A stretch of 64,000 nucleotides of DNA from positions 1,860,001 to 1,924,000 of the forward strand of contig NZ_CP074074.1 in the NCBI RefSeq assembly GCF_045788535.1, given 5' to 3'. Shown here in pieces: positions 8,054 to 16,154 of this stretch. How positions within the stretch are numbered: the stretch's first letter is position 1; each line of letters starts with the position of its first letter. A program made the translations under genes and the position numbers. The DNA comes from Allotamlana fucoidanivorans. GTDB taxonomy: Bacteria; Bacteroidota; Bacteroidia; Flavobacteriales; Flavobacteriaceae. Below the pieces are notes generated by a model. That model was not told where the DNA came from, made no database searches, and saw only the letters and a list, made by a program, of their open reading frames with translations.

Positions 8054-8797
8054 ATGAAAAGTTATAATGTTTGTTTGAAAGATACAGTAAAGACCTTTAC
8101 AAAAAGACTCTTTTATTCGTTGTTTGATTGCGAACAAGAAGTGGAACATCAAGACTATTTAGAAACGACATTTTTGAAAATCCTTTTAAAACTTAAAGTT
8201 GAAAACGGATTATCTATTTGGGAGGCATTTAAAACTGAGCTCCCCGAAATACGAAGAAAACTAGATTTAGATGCTATAGCTTTTGAAAAAAATGACCCTG
8301 CGTCACATAGTTTAGAAGAAATATATATGGCTTATCCAGGATTTCATGCCATTTCAATTTATCGGTTAAGTCATGCTTTACATGAATTGGGTGTTTATAT
8401 TTTACCTAGAATGATGAGTGAATATATTCATGGCATAACAGGAATTGATATTCATCCAGGAGCCACAATAGACGAGTCTTTTTATATAGATCATGGAACA
8501 GGTATTGTGATAGGAGAAACCTCTATTATTGGAAAAGGTGTAAAAATTTATCAGGGTGTTACATTAGGCGGTATTTCTGTAGCTAAAAGTTTAGCTTCTA
8601 CAAAACGGCACCCAACAATAGAAGCTAATGTTTGTATTTATGCCAATGCAACCATATTAGGAGGCGATATTGTAATAGGTGCAAATAGTATTATTGGCGC
8701 CAATGTTTGGATTACAGAATCTGTTCCAGAAAATTCATTAGTAACCTATCAAACTGAGATTAAAATTAGACCCAAGAAGAATGGCATTCGAAAATAG
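8054..8797 (+). CDS. cysE: Serine O-acetyltransferase
   Basis: Makes O-acetylserine from serine and acetyl-CoA, the carbon acceptor for sulfide. The 247-residue protein has a helical N-terminal part and a left-handed beta-helix of hexapeptide repeats from about residue 130, including DIHPGATID...DHGTGIVIGET and IYQGVTLGG. The N-terminal region is of the long form found in Bacteroidota. The 3' end overlaps cysM by 17 bases, indicating translational coupling. It lies 136 bp beyond the sulfur-operon terminator, so it probably has its own promoter; no good TAnnTTTG box is visible there. Confidence 0.93.
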   Translation: MKSYNVCLKDTVKTFTKRLFYSLFDCEQEVEHQDYLETTFLKILLKLKVENGLSIWEAFKTELPEIRRKLDLDAIAFEKNDPASHSLEEIYMAYPGFHAISIYRLSHALHELGVYILPRMMSEYIHGITGIDIHPGATIDESFYIDHGTGIVIGETSIIGKGVKIYQGVTLGGISVAKSLASTKRHPTIEANVCIYANATILGGDIVIGANSIIGANVWITESVPENSLVTYQTEIKIRPKKNGIRK

Positions 8798-9671
8798 TAT
8801 CATTGGCCAAATTGGCAATACCCCCCTTGTAGAAGCAACACATCTAATCAATAAAAAAGGCGTTCGTTTATTTTTAAAATTAGAGGGCAATAACCCGGGC
8901 GGAAGCGTAAAAGACCGACCAGCCTTTAATATGATTAATGAAGCAATAAAGCGAGGGGATGTAAAAAAAGGAGGAACTTTAGTAGAAGCAACTAGTGGAA
9001 ATACAGGGATTGCATTGGCTTTTATATCAAAATTATTAGGTATAAATATGGTGTTAATCATGCCTGAAAATTCTACCGAAGAGCGCGTAAAGACCATGCG
9101 TGCTTATGGTGCAGAAGTTATTTTAACCCCTGCCGACGTTGGTATTGAAGGATCACGAGATTTGGCGTTTAAGCTAAGAGATGAAAAAGGCTATGTGCTT
9201 TTAAACCAGTTTGAAAATGACGATAATTGGAAAGCACATTACAAAACTACAGGTCCTGAAATATGGGAAGCTACTAACGGAAAAATCACTCATTTTGTGT
9301 CGGCTATGGGAACCACGGGAACCATAACGGGTGTTTCTGCTTATTTGAAAGAGCAGAATAGTAATGTGACTATTGTTGGTGCACAACCAGCTGATGGGGC
9401 TAGAATACCAGGTATTAGAAAGTGGTCACCAGAATATGTACCTAAGTTTTTTAATCCGAAAAAGGTGGATATCGTGGTAGATGTGTCTGAGGAAGAAGCA
9501 AAAAATACTACCATAAAACTTGCCAAAGAAGAAGGTGTGTTTGCTGGTATGAGTAGCGGTGGTTCTGTATATTGTGCCTTGCAAATAGCAGAGGAAATAA
9601 ATGAAGGGGTTATTGTAGCTATCATTTGTGATAGAGGCGATAGGTATTTGTCCTCAACATTATTTGAGTAA
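8781..9671 (+). CDS. cysM: Cysteine synthase B (O-acetylserine sulfhydrylase)
   Basis: PLP enzyme that makes cysteine from O-acetylserine and sulfide (CysM types may also use thiosulfate). The PLP lysine is K44 in GGSVKDR, the phosphate-binding/substrate loop TSGNTG is at residues 71-76, and a second glycine-rich loop, GTTGTITG, is in the middle. The 296-residue length and the GGSVKDRPA context fit CysM rather than CysK. It overlaps cysE, so acceptor and sulfhydrylase are made together right after the sulfide-producing operon. Confidence 0.93.
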   Translation: MAFENSIIGQIGNTPLVEATHLINKKGVRLFLKLEGNNPGGSVKDRPAFNMINEAIKRGDVKKGGTLVEATSGNTGIALAFISKLLGINMVLIMPENSTEERVKTMRAYGAEVILTPADVGIEGSRDLAFKLRDEKGYVLLNQFENDDNWKAHYKTTGPEIWEATNGKITHFVSAMGTTGTITGVSAYLKEQNSNVTIVGAQPADGARIPGIRKWSPEYVPKFFNPKKVDIVVDVSEEEAKNTTIKLAKEEGVFAGMSSGGSVYCALQIAEEINEGVIVAIICDRGDRYLSSTLFE

Positions 9672-9691
9672 AGTAACAATATCAATGGATT

Positions 9692-10582
9692 ATGAAGAAG
9701 GCCTTGTTAATAATTGGTTTATTAGTTTTTGCGTGTAAAACATCAACGGATAAATCTGATGGTAGTTTTGAAATAGGCGTAATTGCTGATTGCCAATATT
9801 GTGCCTGTGAAACCCAAGCGCCAAGGTTTTATAAAGCTGCAAAACAAAAATTGCAAGTTGCTGTAGATTTCTTGAATACAAAAGATTTGGAATATACCAT
9901 TCATTTAGGAGATTTTATTGATAGAGGTTTTGCCAGTTTTGATACTGTTTTACCAATTTGGAATGCCTTGAAATCGGAAAAAAGGCATGTTTTAGGAAAT
10001 CATGATTTTAGTGTAGCCGATTCTTTAAAGCGGTTTGTTCCTAATAAAATGGGACTTAAAACAAGATATTATAGCTTTAAGAAATTCAATTGGCGATTTA
10101 TAGTTTTGGATGGTAATGAGCTGAGTTTTTATGGTGCAGAACCCCATAAAATAAAGCAAACCGATTCGCTTTTTAATCAACTTAAAAGTGACAACTTACC
10201 AAACGTTGCTGTTTGGAATGGAGGTTTAAGTCATGAACAGTTACAATGGATAAAATCTGAGCTAGATAAAGCAATTGTTAATGATGAGCATGTAGGTATT
10301 TATTGTCATTTTCCAGCCATTAGAGAAAGGGATTTGCATAACCTTTGGAATTTTAAAGAATTTCAAAAACTAATTCAACCCTATGAAAATGTTAAGTTTT
10401 ATTTTAACGGACATAACCATGCGGGAGATTATGCAGTAAAAGATGGAGTCCATTACCTAACCTTTAAAGGGATGTTAGATACTCAAGATTCCACTGCATT
10501 TTCAGTTGTACAGTTTACCAAAGATTCTATTTTTATTAAGGGTTTTGGAAGAGAAACGTCTCGTCGATTAAAAATAAAGTAA
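9692..10582 (+). CDS. Metallophosphoesterase lipoprotein, ADP-ribose/CDP-alcohol diphosphatase-like
   Basis: Calcineurin-like phosphoesterase. Residues 1-15 are a lipoprotein signal (MKKALLIIGLLVFAC, lipid cysteine C15). Metal-binding motifs run in order: IADCQY (D33), LGDFIDRG near 71-78, LGNHD near 104-108, HFPA near 208 and GHNHAGDY near 245. The segments YYSF...RFIVLDG and WNGGLSHEQLQW resemble the eukaryotic Mn-dependent ADP-ribose/CDP-alcohol diphosphatase family (ADPRM) more than generic phosphoesterases. The substrate is not shown by the sequence. It sits 20 bp after cysM in the same direction and may share its transcript. Confidence 0.75.
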   Translation: MKKALLIIGLLVFACKTSTDKSDGSFEIGVIADCQYCACETQAPRFYKAAKQKLQVAVDFLNTKDLEYTIHLGDFIDRGFASFDTVLPIWNALKSEKRHVLGNHDFSVADSLKRFVPNKMGLKTRYYSFKKFNWRFIVLDGNELSFYGAEPHKIKQTDSLFNQLKSDNLPNVAVWNGGLSHEQLQWIKSELDKAIVNDEHVGIYCHFPAIRERDLHNLWNFKEFQKLIQPYENVKFYFNGHNHAGDYAVKDGVHYLTFKGMLDTQDSTAFSVVQFTKDSIFIKGFGRETSRRLKIK

Positions 10583-10641
10583 TATAAAAACAGGATTGGT
10601 CTTATTTTAGACAAACTTAGGATTATATAAAATATATGTGT

Positions 10642-10649
10642 TATTTTTG
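10642..10649 (+). promoter_or_regulatory. -7 box of the methionine operon promoter
   Basis: TATTTTTG matches TAnnTTTG exactly; no good -33 TTG is placed upstream. A start near 10656 would put the SAM riboswitch about 20 nt into the transcript. Confidence 0.45.
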
Positions 10650-10674
10650 TGCACCAGTTCATAAATGTATTAGT

Positions 10675-10815
10675 GTTATCAAGAAAGGTAGAGGGAATAG
10701 ACCCAATGAAACCTTGGCAACCCTTTAACTTGTAAAGAAGGTGCTACGTTCTACTGCTTGTTCAGAGTTTTTATATTGAATGTATTTTAATATCTCAAAC
10801 AATCAGACAGATAAC
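10675..10815 (+). promoter_or_regulatory. SAM-I (S-box) riboswitch
   Basis: GTTATC (10675-10680) and GATAAC (10810-10815) form the closing P1 helix. Between them lie the S-box core elements: GAGGGAAT...ACCC, AATGAAACC, GGCAACC, AAGGTGCTAC, and a long AT-rich P4 arm. These match the SAM-I consensus in sequence and order. It should lower expression of the downstream methionine genes when S-adenosylmethionine is plentiful. Confidence 0.93.
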
Positions 10816-10838
10816 GAAAGTGTTTTTACTTTTCTTGA

Positions 10839-10865
10839 TGATATTATACGCTTAAAATAATATCA
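10839..10865 (+). promoter_or_regulatory. Hairpin next to the metH1 start codon, candidate expression platform
   Basis: A perfect 9-bp stem (10839-10847 with 10857-10865) around a 9-nt loop ends three bases before ATG 10869. No U-tract follows, so it is not an intrinsic terminator; blocking of translation initiation is the more likely mode of riboswitch output. Confidence 0.5.
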
Positions 10866-10868
10866 AAA

Positions 10869-11876
10869 ATGTCGAACATACATAAAGCTTTAAAAGAGCG
10901 AATTTTGGTTTTAGATGGCGCCATGGGAACCATGCTACAGGCCTATAAATTCACCGAAGACGATTTTCGCGGTGAGCGCTTTAAAGATTACCCCATACCG
11001 TTGCAGGGTAACAATGATTTGTTATCTATTACGCAACCTGAGGCCATAAAAGCCATTCATGGAAAGTATTTTGCAGCCGGAGCCGATATTGTAGAAACCA
11101 ATACTTTTTCAGGAACCACTATTGCCATGGCTGATTACCAAATGGAAGATTTGGTATATGAATTAAATTATGAATCAGCTAAAATTGCTAAAGAAGTAGC
11201 GCATGAGTTTACAGCTAAAGAACCTCATAAACCACGTTTTGTAGGTGGTTCTATTGGTCCAACAAACCGTACAGCAAGTATGTCTCCCGATGTGAATGAT
11301 CCAGGATATAGAGCAGTAACGTTTGATGAATTACGGATAGCCTATAAACAGCAAGTTGAAGCTTTGGTTGATGGCGGCGTAGATTTATTATTGGTTGAAA
11401 CAGTGTTTGATACCTTAAATGCCAAGGCGGCTTTGTTTGCCATAGAGCAGGTAAAAGAAGAAAGAAATATAGATATTCCTATCATGTTGAGTGGTACCAT
11501 TACGGATGCTTCAGGAAGAACCTTATCAGGACAAACCGCAGAGGCTTTTTTAATTTCAGTGTCGCATATTCCGTTGTTATCAATTGGTTTCAACTGTGCA
11601 TTAGGAGCTAATTTGCTACAGCCTCATTTAGAAGCTATTGCTAATAAAACCGATTTTGCCATTTCAGCACACCCTAATGCCGGATTGCCAAATGCCTTTG
11701 GAGAATATGACGAATCTCCAGAAGAAATGGGTGAGCAAATAGAAGAATATTTAAAGAAAAATTTAATCAACATCATTGGAGGATGTTGCGGAACATCGCC
11801 TGACCATATTCGTGTGATTGCTGAAATTGCTGCAAAATACAAGCCTCGTAAAATAGCTGTTGAAGCTGAACTATAA
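10869..11876 (+). CDS. metH: Methionine synthase, homocysteine-binding subunit (split MetH N-terminal part)
   Basis: Homocysteine S-methyltransferase module of cobalamin-dependent methionine synthase. The 335 residues correspond to the first module of the roughly 1,230-residue single-chain enzyme. Motifs: LVLDGAMGTMLQ at the N-terminus, VETNTFSGT, and zinc-binding cysteines C243 (GFNCALG) and C306/C307 (GGCCGTSP). The folate, cobalamin and reactivation modules are on a second polypeptide at 12169. The gene is the first under the SAM-I riboswitch, which fits a methionine-synthesis role. Confidence 0.95.
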   Translation: MSNIHKALKERILVLDGAMGTMLQAYKFTEDDFRGERFKDYPIPLQGNNDLLSITQPEAIKAIHGKYFAAGADIVETNTFSGTTIAMADYQMEDLVYELNYESAKIAKEVAHEFTAKEPHKPRFVGGSIGPTNRTASMSPDVNDPGYRAVTFDELRIAYKQQVEALVDGGVDLLLVETVFDTLNAKAALFAIEQVKEERNIDIPIMLSGTITDASGRTLSGQTAEAFLISVSHIPLLSIGFNCALGANLLQPHLEAIANKTDFAISAHPNAGLPNAFGEYDESPEEMGEQIEEYLKKNLINIIGGCCGTSPDHIRVIAEIAAKYKPRKIAVEAEL

Positions 11877-11887
11877 TACAAGATATC

Positions 11888-12169
11888 TTGATTTTAGAAG
11901 TAGCGATATTGAATGTAAAGACTGGACAATCTAAAGCATTTGAGGAAAACTTTAAAAAAGCCGAAAGGATTATTACATCAATGAAAGGGTATGTGTCTCA
12001 TGATTTAAAGAAATGTATTGAAGAAGTTGATAAATATATATTATTAGTGAACTGGAAAACGATTGAGGATCATGAAATTGGATTTCGTCAATCAGAAAAA
12101 TATCAAGAATGGAAGGCTTTATTGCATCATTTTTATGAACCATTTCCAACGGTAGAACATTATAAGTAA
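11888..12169 (+). CDS. Antibiotic biosynthesis monooxygenase (ABM)-fold protein
   Basis: A 93-residue dimeric ferredoxin-like (ABM) protein: ILEVAILNVKTGQSKAFEENFKKAERII...YVSHDLKKCIE...YILLVNWKTIEDHEIGFRQSEKYQEWKALL. The start appears to be TTG at 11888, since no in-frame ATG precedes the conserved N-terminus. Its stop overlaps the next ATG by one base (TAATG), so it is translationally coupled to the second MetH polypeptide. Members include heme and quinol monooxygenases as well as proteins without known activity; a role in methionine synthesis is only suggested by position. Confidence 0.8.
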   Translation: MILEVAILNVKTGQSKAFEENFKKAERIITSMKGYVSHDLKKCIEEVDKYILLVNWKTIEDHEIGFRQSEKYQEWKALLHHFYEPFPTVEHYK

Positions 12170-14844
12170 TGAAGATAAAACAAACGAAATACATGAAATT
12201 GTCTGGTTTAGAACCTTTGGTTTTAAATGAAAACAGCAATTTTATAAACGTAGGAGAACGAACCAATGTTGCAGGGTCACGTAAGTTTTTGCGTTTAATA
12301 AAAGAAGAACAGTTTGACGAAGCGCTTGATATTGCACGCCATCAAGTAGATGGTGGTGCACAAATTATTGATATTAATATGGACGATGGTCTTATTGATG
12401 GTAAAGAAGCGATGGTTCGGTTTTTAAACCTGATTGCAGCTGAGCCTGATATTTGTCGTGTGCCTATTATGATAGACTCTTCTAAATGGGACATCATTGA
12501 GGCTGGTCTGCAAGTGGTTCAAGGGAAATGTGTAGTTAATTCTATTTCCTTAAAAGAAGGCGAAGAAAAATTTATCTGGGAAGCCACCCAGATTAAACGT
12601 TATGGAGCTGCTGTAATAGTTATGGCTTTTGATGAAGTGGGGCAAGCCGATAACTACGAGCGTCGAATTGAAATCGCACAGCGTTCTTATGATATTTTAG
12701 TAAATAAAGTGGGCTTCCCTTCTGAGGACATTATTTTCGATTTAAATATTTTTCCTGTGGCAACAGGGATGGAAGAGCATAGAAAAAATGCCATTGACTT
12801 TATTGAAGCCACACGGTGGGTTAGAGAAAATCTTGAAAATGTTAGTGTAAGCGGTGGTGTAAGTAACGTATCATTCTCCTTCAGAGGGAACAATATTGTG
12901 CGTGAAGCTATGCACTCGGTATTTTTATATTATGCCATTCAGGCAGGTATGAATATGGGTATTGTAAACCCGGCAATGCTAGAAGTGTATGATGATATTC
13001 CAAAAGACCTTTTAGAGCATATAGAAGATGTCATTCTTGATAGGCGCGATGATGCTACCGAGCGTTTATTAGAATTTGCCGAAACCGTAAAAGGGACAAA
13101 AGTTGAAAAAGCGTTGGACCTTTCTTGGAGAGAAATGCCTTTGCAAGATAGGATAACCCATGCCTTAGTAAAAGGTATTGATGCGTTTATTCTTGAAGAT
13201 ATTGAGCAGGCCAGACAAGAAGCTGAAAAGCCTATTGATGTGATTGAAGGGCATTTAATGATAGGAATGAATGTGGTGGGCGATTTATTTGGAGCAGGAA
13301 AAATGTTCTTGCCACAGGTAGTAAAATCGGCGCGTGTTATGAAAAAGGCTGTGGCGTATTTGAATCCTTTTATTGAAGCTGAAAAGTCTGATAAATCAGA
13401 GCCTGTTGGTAAAATACTAATGGCTACTGTAAAAGGCGATGTGCATGATATTGGTAAAAATATTGTGAGTGTAGTTTTAGCTTGTAACAACTATGAAATT
13501 GTTGATTTAGGGGTTATGGTACCGCCAGAGAAGATTATTGAAACTGCTATTTCAGAGCGTGTAGATGCTATTGGCTTATCAGGTTTAATCACACCATCAT
13601 TAGATGAAATGGTGTATTTGGCTAAAGAAATGCAGCGTCAAAATTTTGAAGTACCCTTATTAATTGGAGGAGCAACAACCTCAAAAGCGCATACAGCTGT
13701 TAAAATAGATACGCAGTATGATAATGCCGTAGTACATGTAAATGATGCTTCTAGAGCGGTAACTGTTGTTGGCGATTTGCTGAATAAGAAAACGGCTCAT
13801 GAATACGTGGCTAAGCTGAAGAAAGATTATGATGAGTTTAGATCCAAGTTTTTAAAACGCGGCAAAGAAAAATCATATATTTCAATCAGGGAAGCTCGGC
13901 AAAGAAAATATAGCATTGATTGGGAAACATCTGAAATAGTAAAACCTAAAGAATTAGGGGTTCAAATGCTAAAGCAATTAAGTTTAAAGGAATTGGAGCC
14001 TTTTATAGATTGGAGTCCGTTTTTTAGAAGTTGGGATTTGCATGGTAAGTTTCCTGATATTTTGAATGATGATGTGGTTGGTGAGCAAGCTACCCAGCTT
14101 TATGAGGATGCCAAGGCAATGGTTCAAGATATTATTGCTAAACAGTTGTTGAAGCCCAAAGGCATTTTCGGATTGTTTGAAGCAAATAGCATTAATGATG
14201 ATGATATTTTGGTACAAAAGAAAGGCAAAGAAGTTGCTGTTTTTAGAACTTTACGTCAGCAATTAAAAAAACGCGAAGGTGTGCCTAATCATGCTTTAGC
14301 TGATTTTATTGCGCCTAAAGATTCTGGTAAAACAGATTATATTGGTGCTTTTTGTGTAGCTATTTTTGGAGCACAAGAATTGGCTGAGAGCTATAAAGAA
14401 AAGCATGATGACTACAATGCAATTATGACACAAGCTATTGCCGATAGGTTTGCTGAAGCTTTTGCTGAATATTTACATAAGCAAGTACGTGTTAAGCATT
14501 GGGGGTATGCGGCAAATGAAGATTTAAGTAACGATGATTTGATTAAGGAGAGTTACAAAGGTATTCGTCCGGCGCCAGGCTATCCAGCTTGTCCAGATCA
14601 TTTAGAGAAAGAAACCATTTGGGAACTATTAGATATAGAAAAAATTATTGGAGTAAAATTAACGGAAAGTTTAGCTATGTGGCCAGCGGCAGCGGTTTCA
14701 GGGTATTATTTTGCCAATCCAGAAGCTAAGTATTTCGGATTGGGGAAAATTACAGATGATCAGCTAACAGATTATGCTAACCGAAAAGGTATCGATAAAG
14801 ACCAAGCTAGAAAATGGCTACATGCAAATATAGCTGACGAATAA
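12169..14844 (+). CDS. metH: Methionine synthase, folate/cobalamin/reactivation polypeptide (split MetH C-terminal part)
   Basis: An 891-residue chain carrying the remaining MetH modules. A pterin-binding methyltetrahydrofolate module spans about residues 15-290 (NVGERTNVAGSRKF...IDINMDDGL); the cobalamin module spans about 330-560, with the lower-ligand histidine H426 in DVHDIGKNIV and LLIGGATTS; the SAM-binding reactivation domain runs to the C-terminus (AMWPAAAVSGYYFANPEAKYF). Together with the 335-residue polypeptide at 10869 it makes a full enzyme. The two-gene arrangement is usual in Bacteroidota. It starts on the overlapping TAATG of the ABM gene. Confidence 0.95.
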   Translation: MKIKQTKYMKLSGLEPLVLNENSNFINVGERTNVAGSRKFLRLIKEEQFDEALDIARHQVDGGAQIIDINMDDGLIDGKEAMVRFLNLIAAEPDICRVPIMIDSSKWDIIEAGLQVVQGKCVVNSISLKEGEEKFIWEATQIKRYGAAVIVMAFDEVGQADNYERRIEIAQRSYDILVNKVGFPSEDIIFDLNIFPVATGMEEHRKNAIDFIEATRWVRENLENVSVSGGVSNVSFSFRGNNIVREAMHSVFLYYAIQAGMNMGIVNPAMLEVYDDIPKDLLEHIEDVILDRRDDATERLLEFAETVKGTKVEKALDLSWREMPLQDRITHALVKGIDAFILEDIEQARQEAEKPIDVIEGHLMIGMNVVGDLFGAGKMFLPQVVKSARVMKKAVAYLNPFIEAEKSDKSEPVGKILMATVKGDVHDIGKNIVSVVLACNNYEIVDLGVMVPPEKIIETAISERVDAIGLSGLITPSLDEMVYLAKEMQRQNFEVPLLIGGATTSKAHTAVKIDTQYDNAVVHVNDASRAVTVVGDLLNKKTAHEYVAKLKKDYDEFRSKFLKRGKEKSYISIREARQRKYSIDWETSEIVKPKELGVQMLKQLSLKELEPFIDWSPFFRSWDLHGKFPDILNDDVVGEQATQLYEDAKAMVQDIIAKQLLKPKGIFGLFEANSINDDDILVQKKGKEVAVFRTLRQQLKKREGVPNHALADFIAPKDSGKTDYIGAFCVAIFGAQELAESYKEKHDDYNAIMTQAIADRFAEAFAEYLHKQVRVKHWGYAANEDLSNDDLIKESYKGIRPAPGYPACPDHLEKETIWELLDIEKIIGVKLTESLAMWPAAAVSGYYFANPEAKYFGLGKITDDQLTDYANRKGIDKDQARKWLHANIADE

Positions 14845-14851
14845 TTAAAAC

Positions 14852-15100
14852 ATGAATACAGCATTTATAGAATTAACCTTAGGAAGTTATATTATTTCAC
14901 ATGGATACGACTCTAAAAGAAAAGAACACTTAGAGCATGTGCCCTCAGACAAATTTTCAAAAAAACTAGTGGCTATAAATAGAATAAAATCGGTTAGTGA
15001 AAAATACATTTTAACCGATTATATTGACGGCCGTTGGATTTATTGGGAATATCTAGAAGATTATGAAGCGGTAAAAAAGCGTTTACAGCTATCGTTTTAA
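14852..15100 (+). CDS. Hypothetical 82-residue protein between metH and metF
   Basis: Not recognised. The protein is soluble with no signal peptide, mixed charge and several aromatic residues (YIISHGYDSKR, YIDGRWIYWEYLEDYEAVKKRL). It starts 7 bp after the large metH gene and ends 68 bp before metF in the same orientation, so it is likely co-transcribed under SAM control. The tight spacing and flavobacterial-like codon use support a real gene. No function can be proposed. Confidence 0.65.
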   Translation: MNTAFIELTLGSYIISHGYDSKRKEHLEHVPSDKFSKKLVAINRIKSVSEKYILTDYIDGRWIYWEYLEDYEAVKKRLQLSF

Positions 15101-15168
15101 CCATTAAAATCCGTAAAAGACAAATAAAAAAATACTTTCGGAAATTGCCGAAAAGATAAAAACAAGTT

Positions 15169-16125
15169 ATGAAAGTAACAGACCATATAAAACAAGCCAA
15201 CGGAAAAACATTGTTTTCGTTTGAGGTGATACCGCCAAAAAAAGGAAAAAATATTCAAGATTTATACAATAATATTGATCCGTTAATGGAGTTCAATCCA
15301 CCATTTATTGATGTTACTACCTCGCGTGAGGAATACGTGTATATTGATAAAGGAAACGGATTACTTGATAAACGGATTACGCGCATGCGTCCGGGAACTG
15401 TAGGTATTTGTGCTTCTATTATGCATAAGTATCAAGTAGATGCCATTCCACATTTATTATGTGGCGGATTTACTAAAGAAGAAACGGAGTATGTATTGGT
15501 AGATTGTCATTATTTGGGTATTGACAATGTTATGGCACTTCGTGGCGATTCAATGAAGGACGAGCCGTATTTTAGACCTGTAAAAGGCGGACATGCTTAT
15601 GCCAGTGGCTTAGTAGAGCAAATTTCAAATTTAAACAAAGGACAGTATTTACATGATGATGTAGAGGTAGAACATAATTCTGATTTTTGTGTGGGTGTGG
15701 CGGGTTATCCTGAAAAGCATATGGAAGCCCCATCATTAGTAACCGATATGCGTCGTCTAAAAGAAAAAGTAGATGCTGGTGCTGATTATGTGGTGACTCA
15801 AATGTTTTTTGATAATCAAAAGTATTTCGAGTTTGTTGAAAAAGCTAGAGAAATGGGTATTACCATACCTATTATTCCTGGTATAAAACCTATTGCTGTA
15901 AAGCGCCATTTACAATTGTTGCCTCAGGTATTTAAAATTGATTTACCTCAAGATTTAATTGATGCCGTTGAAGCCTGTAAAGACAATAAACAAGTAAGGC
16001 AGGTTGGGGTTGAATTTGCTATTCAGCAATCAAAAGAATTACGCGAGGCAGGAGTGCCAGTGTTGCACTATTATTCAATGGGTAAAAGTGATAATGTACA
16101 CGCTATAGCAAAGGCTTTGTTTTAA
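15169..16125 (+). CDS. metF: 5,10-methylenetetrahydrofolate reductase
   Basis: Flavoenzyme reducing methylene-THF to methyl-THF, the methyl donor for MetH. The 318 residues match the bacterial family. Motifs: FSFEVIPPKKGKN at the N-terminus with the catalytic glutamate, IDNVMALRGD, GVAGYPEKH and QMFFDNQKYFEF. The 68-bp upstream gap holds a small hairpin (TTTCGG at 15136-15141 pairing with CCGAAA at 15148-15153) 15 bases before the ATG. It is the last methionine gene of the cluster. Confidence 0.96.
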   Translation: MKVTDHIKQANGKTLFSFEVIPPKKGKNIQDLYNNIDPLMEFNPPFIDVTTSREEYVYIDKGNGLLDKRITRMRPGTVGICASIMHKYQVDAIPHLLCGGFTKEETEYVLVDCHYLGIDNVMALRGDSMKDEPYFRPVKGGHAYASGLVEQISNLNKGQYLHDDVEVEHNSDFCVGVAGYPEKHMEAPSLVTDMRRLKEKVDAGADYVVTQMFFDNQKYFEFVEKAREMGITIPIIPGIKPIAVKRHLQLLPQVFKIDLPQDLIDAVEACKDNKQVRQVGVEFAIQQSKELREAGVPVLHYYSMGKSDNVHAIAKALF

Positions 16126-16154
16126 ATAGTGTTTTTTAGAACGTAACCTTTGTT

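Noticed and set aside
10816..10834. Short hairpin after the SAM riboswitch (AAAGT/ACTTT) as an intrinsic terminator.
   Set aside because: The stem is only about five A-U-rich pairs and has no following T-run, so it should not terminate transcription.
12939..13490. Long (183-codon) minus-strand open frame inside the large metH gene.
   Set aside because: It lies wholly within a strongly conserved gene on the other strand; the serine/threonine-rich translation is what reverse-complement coding sequence gives.
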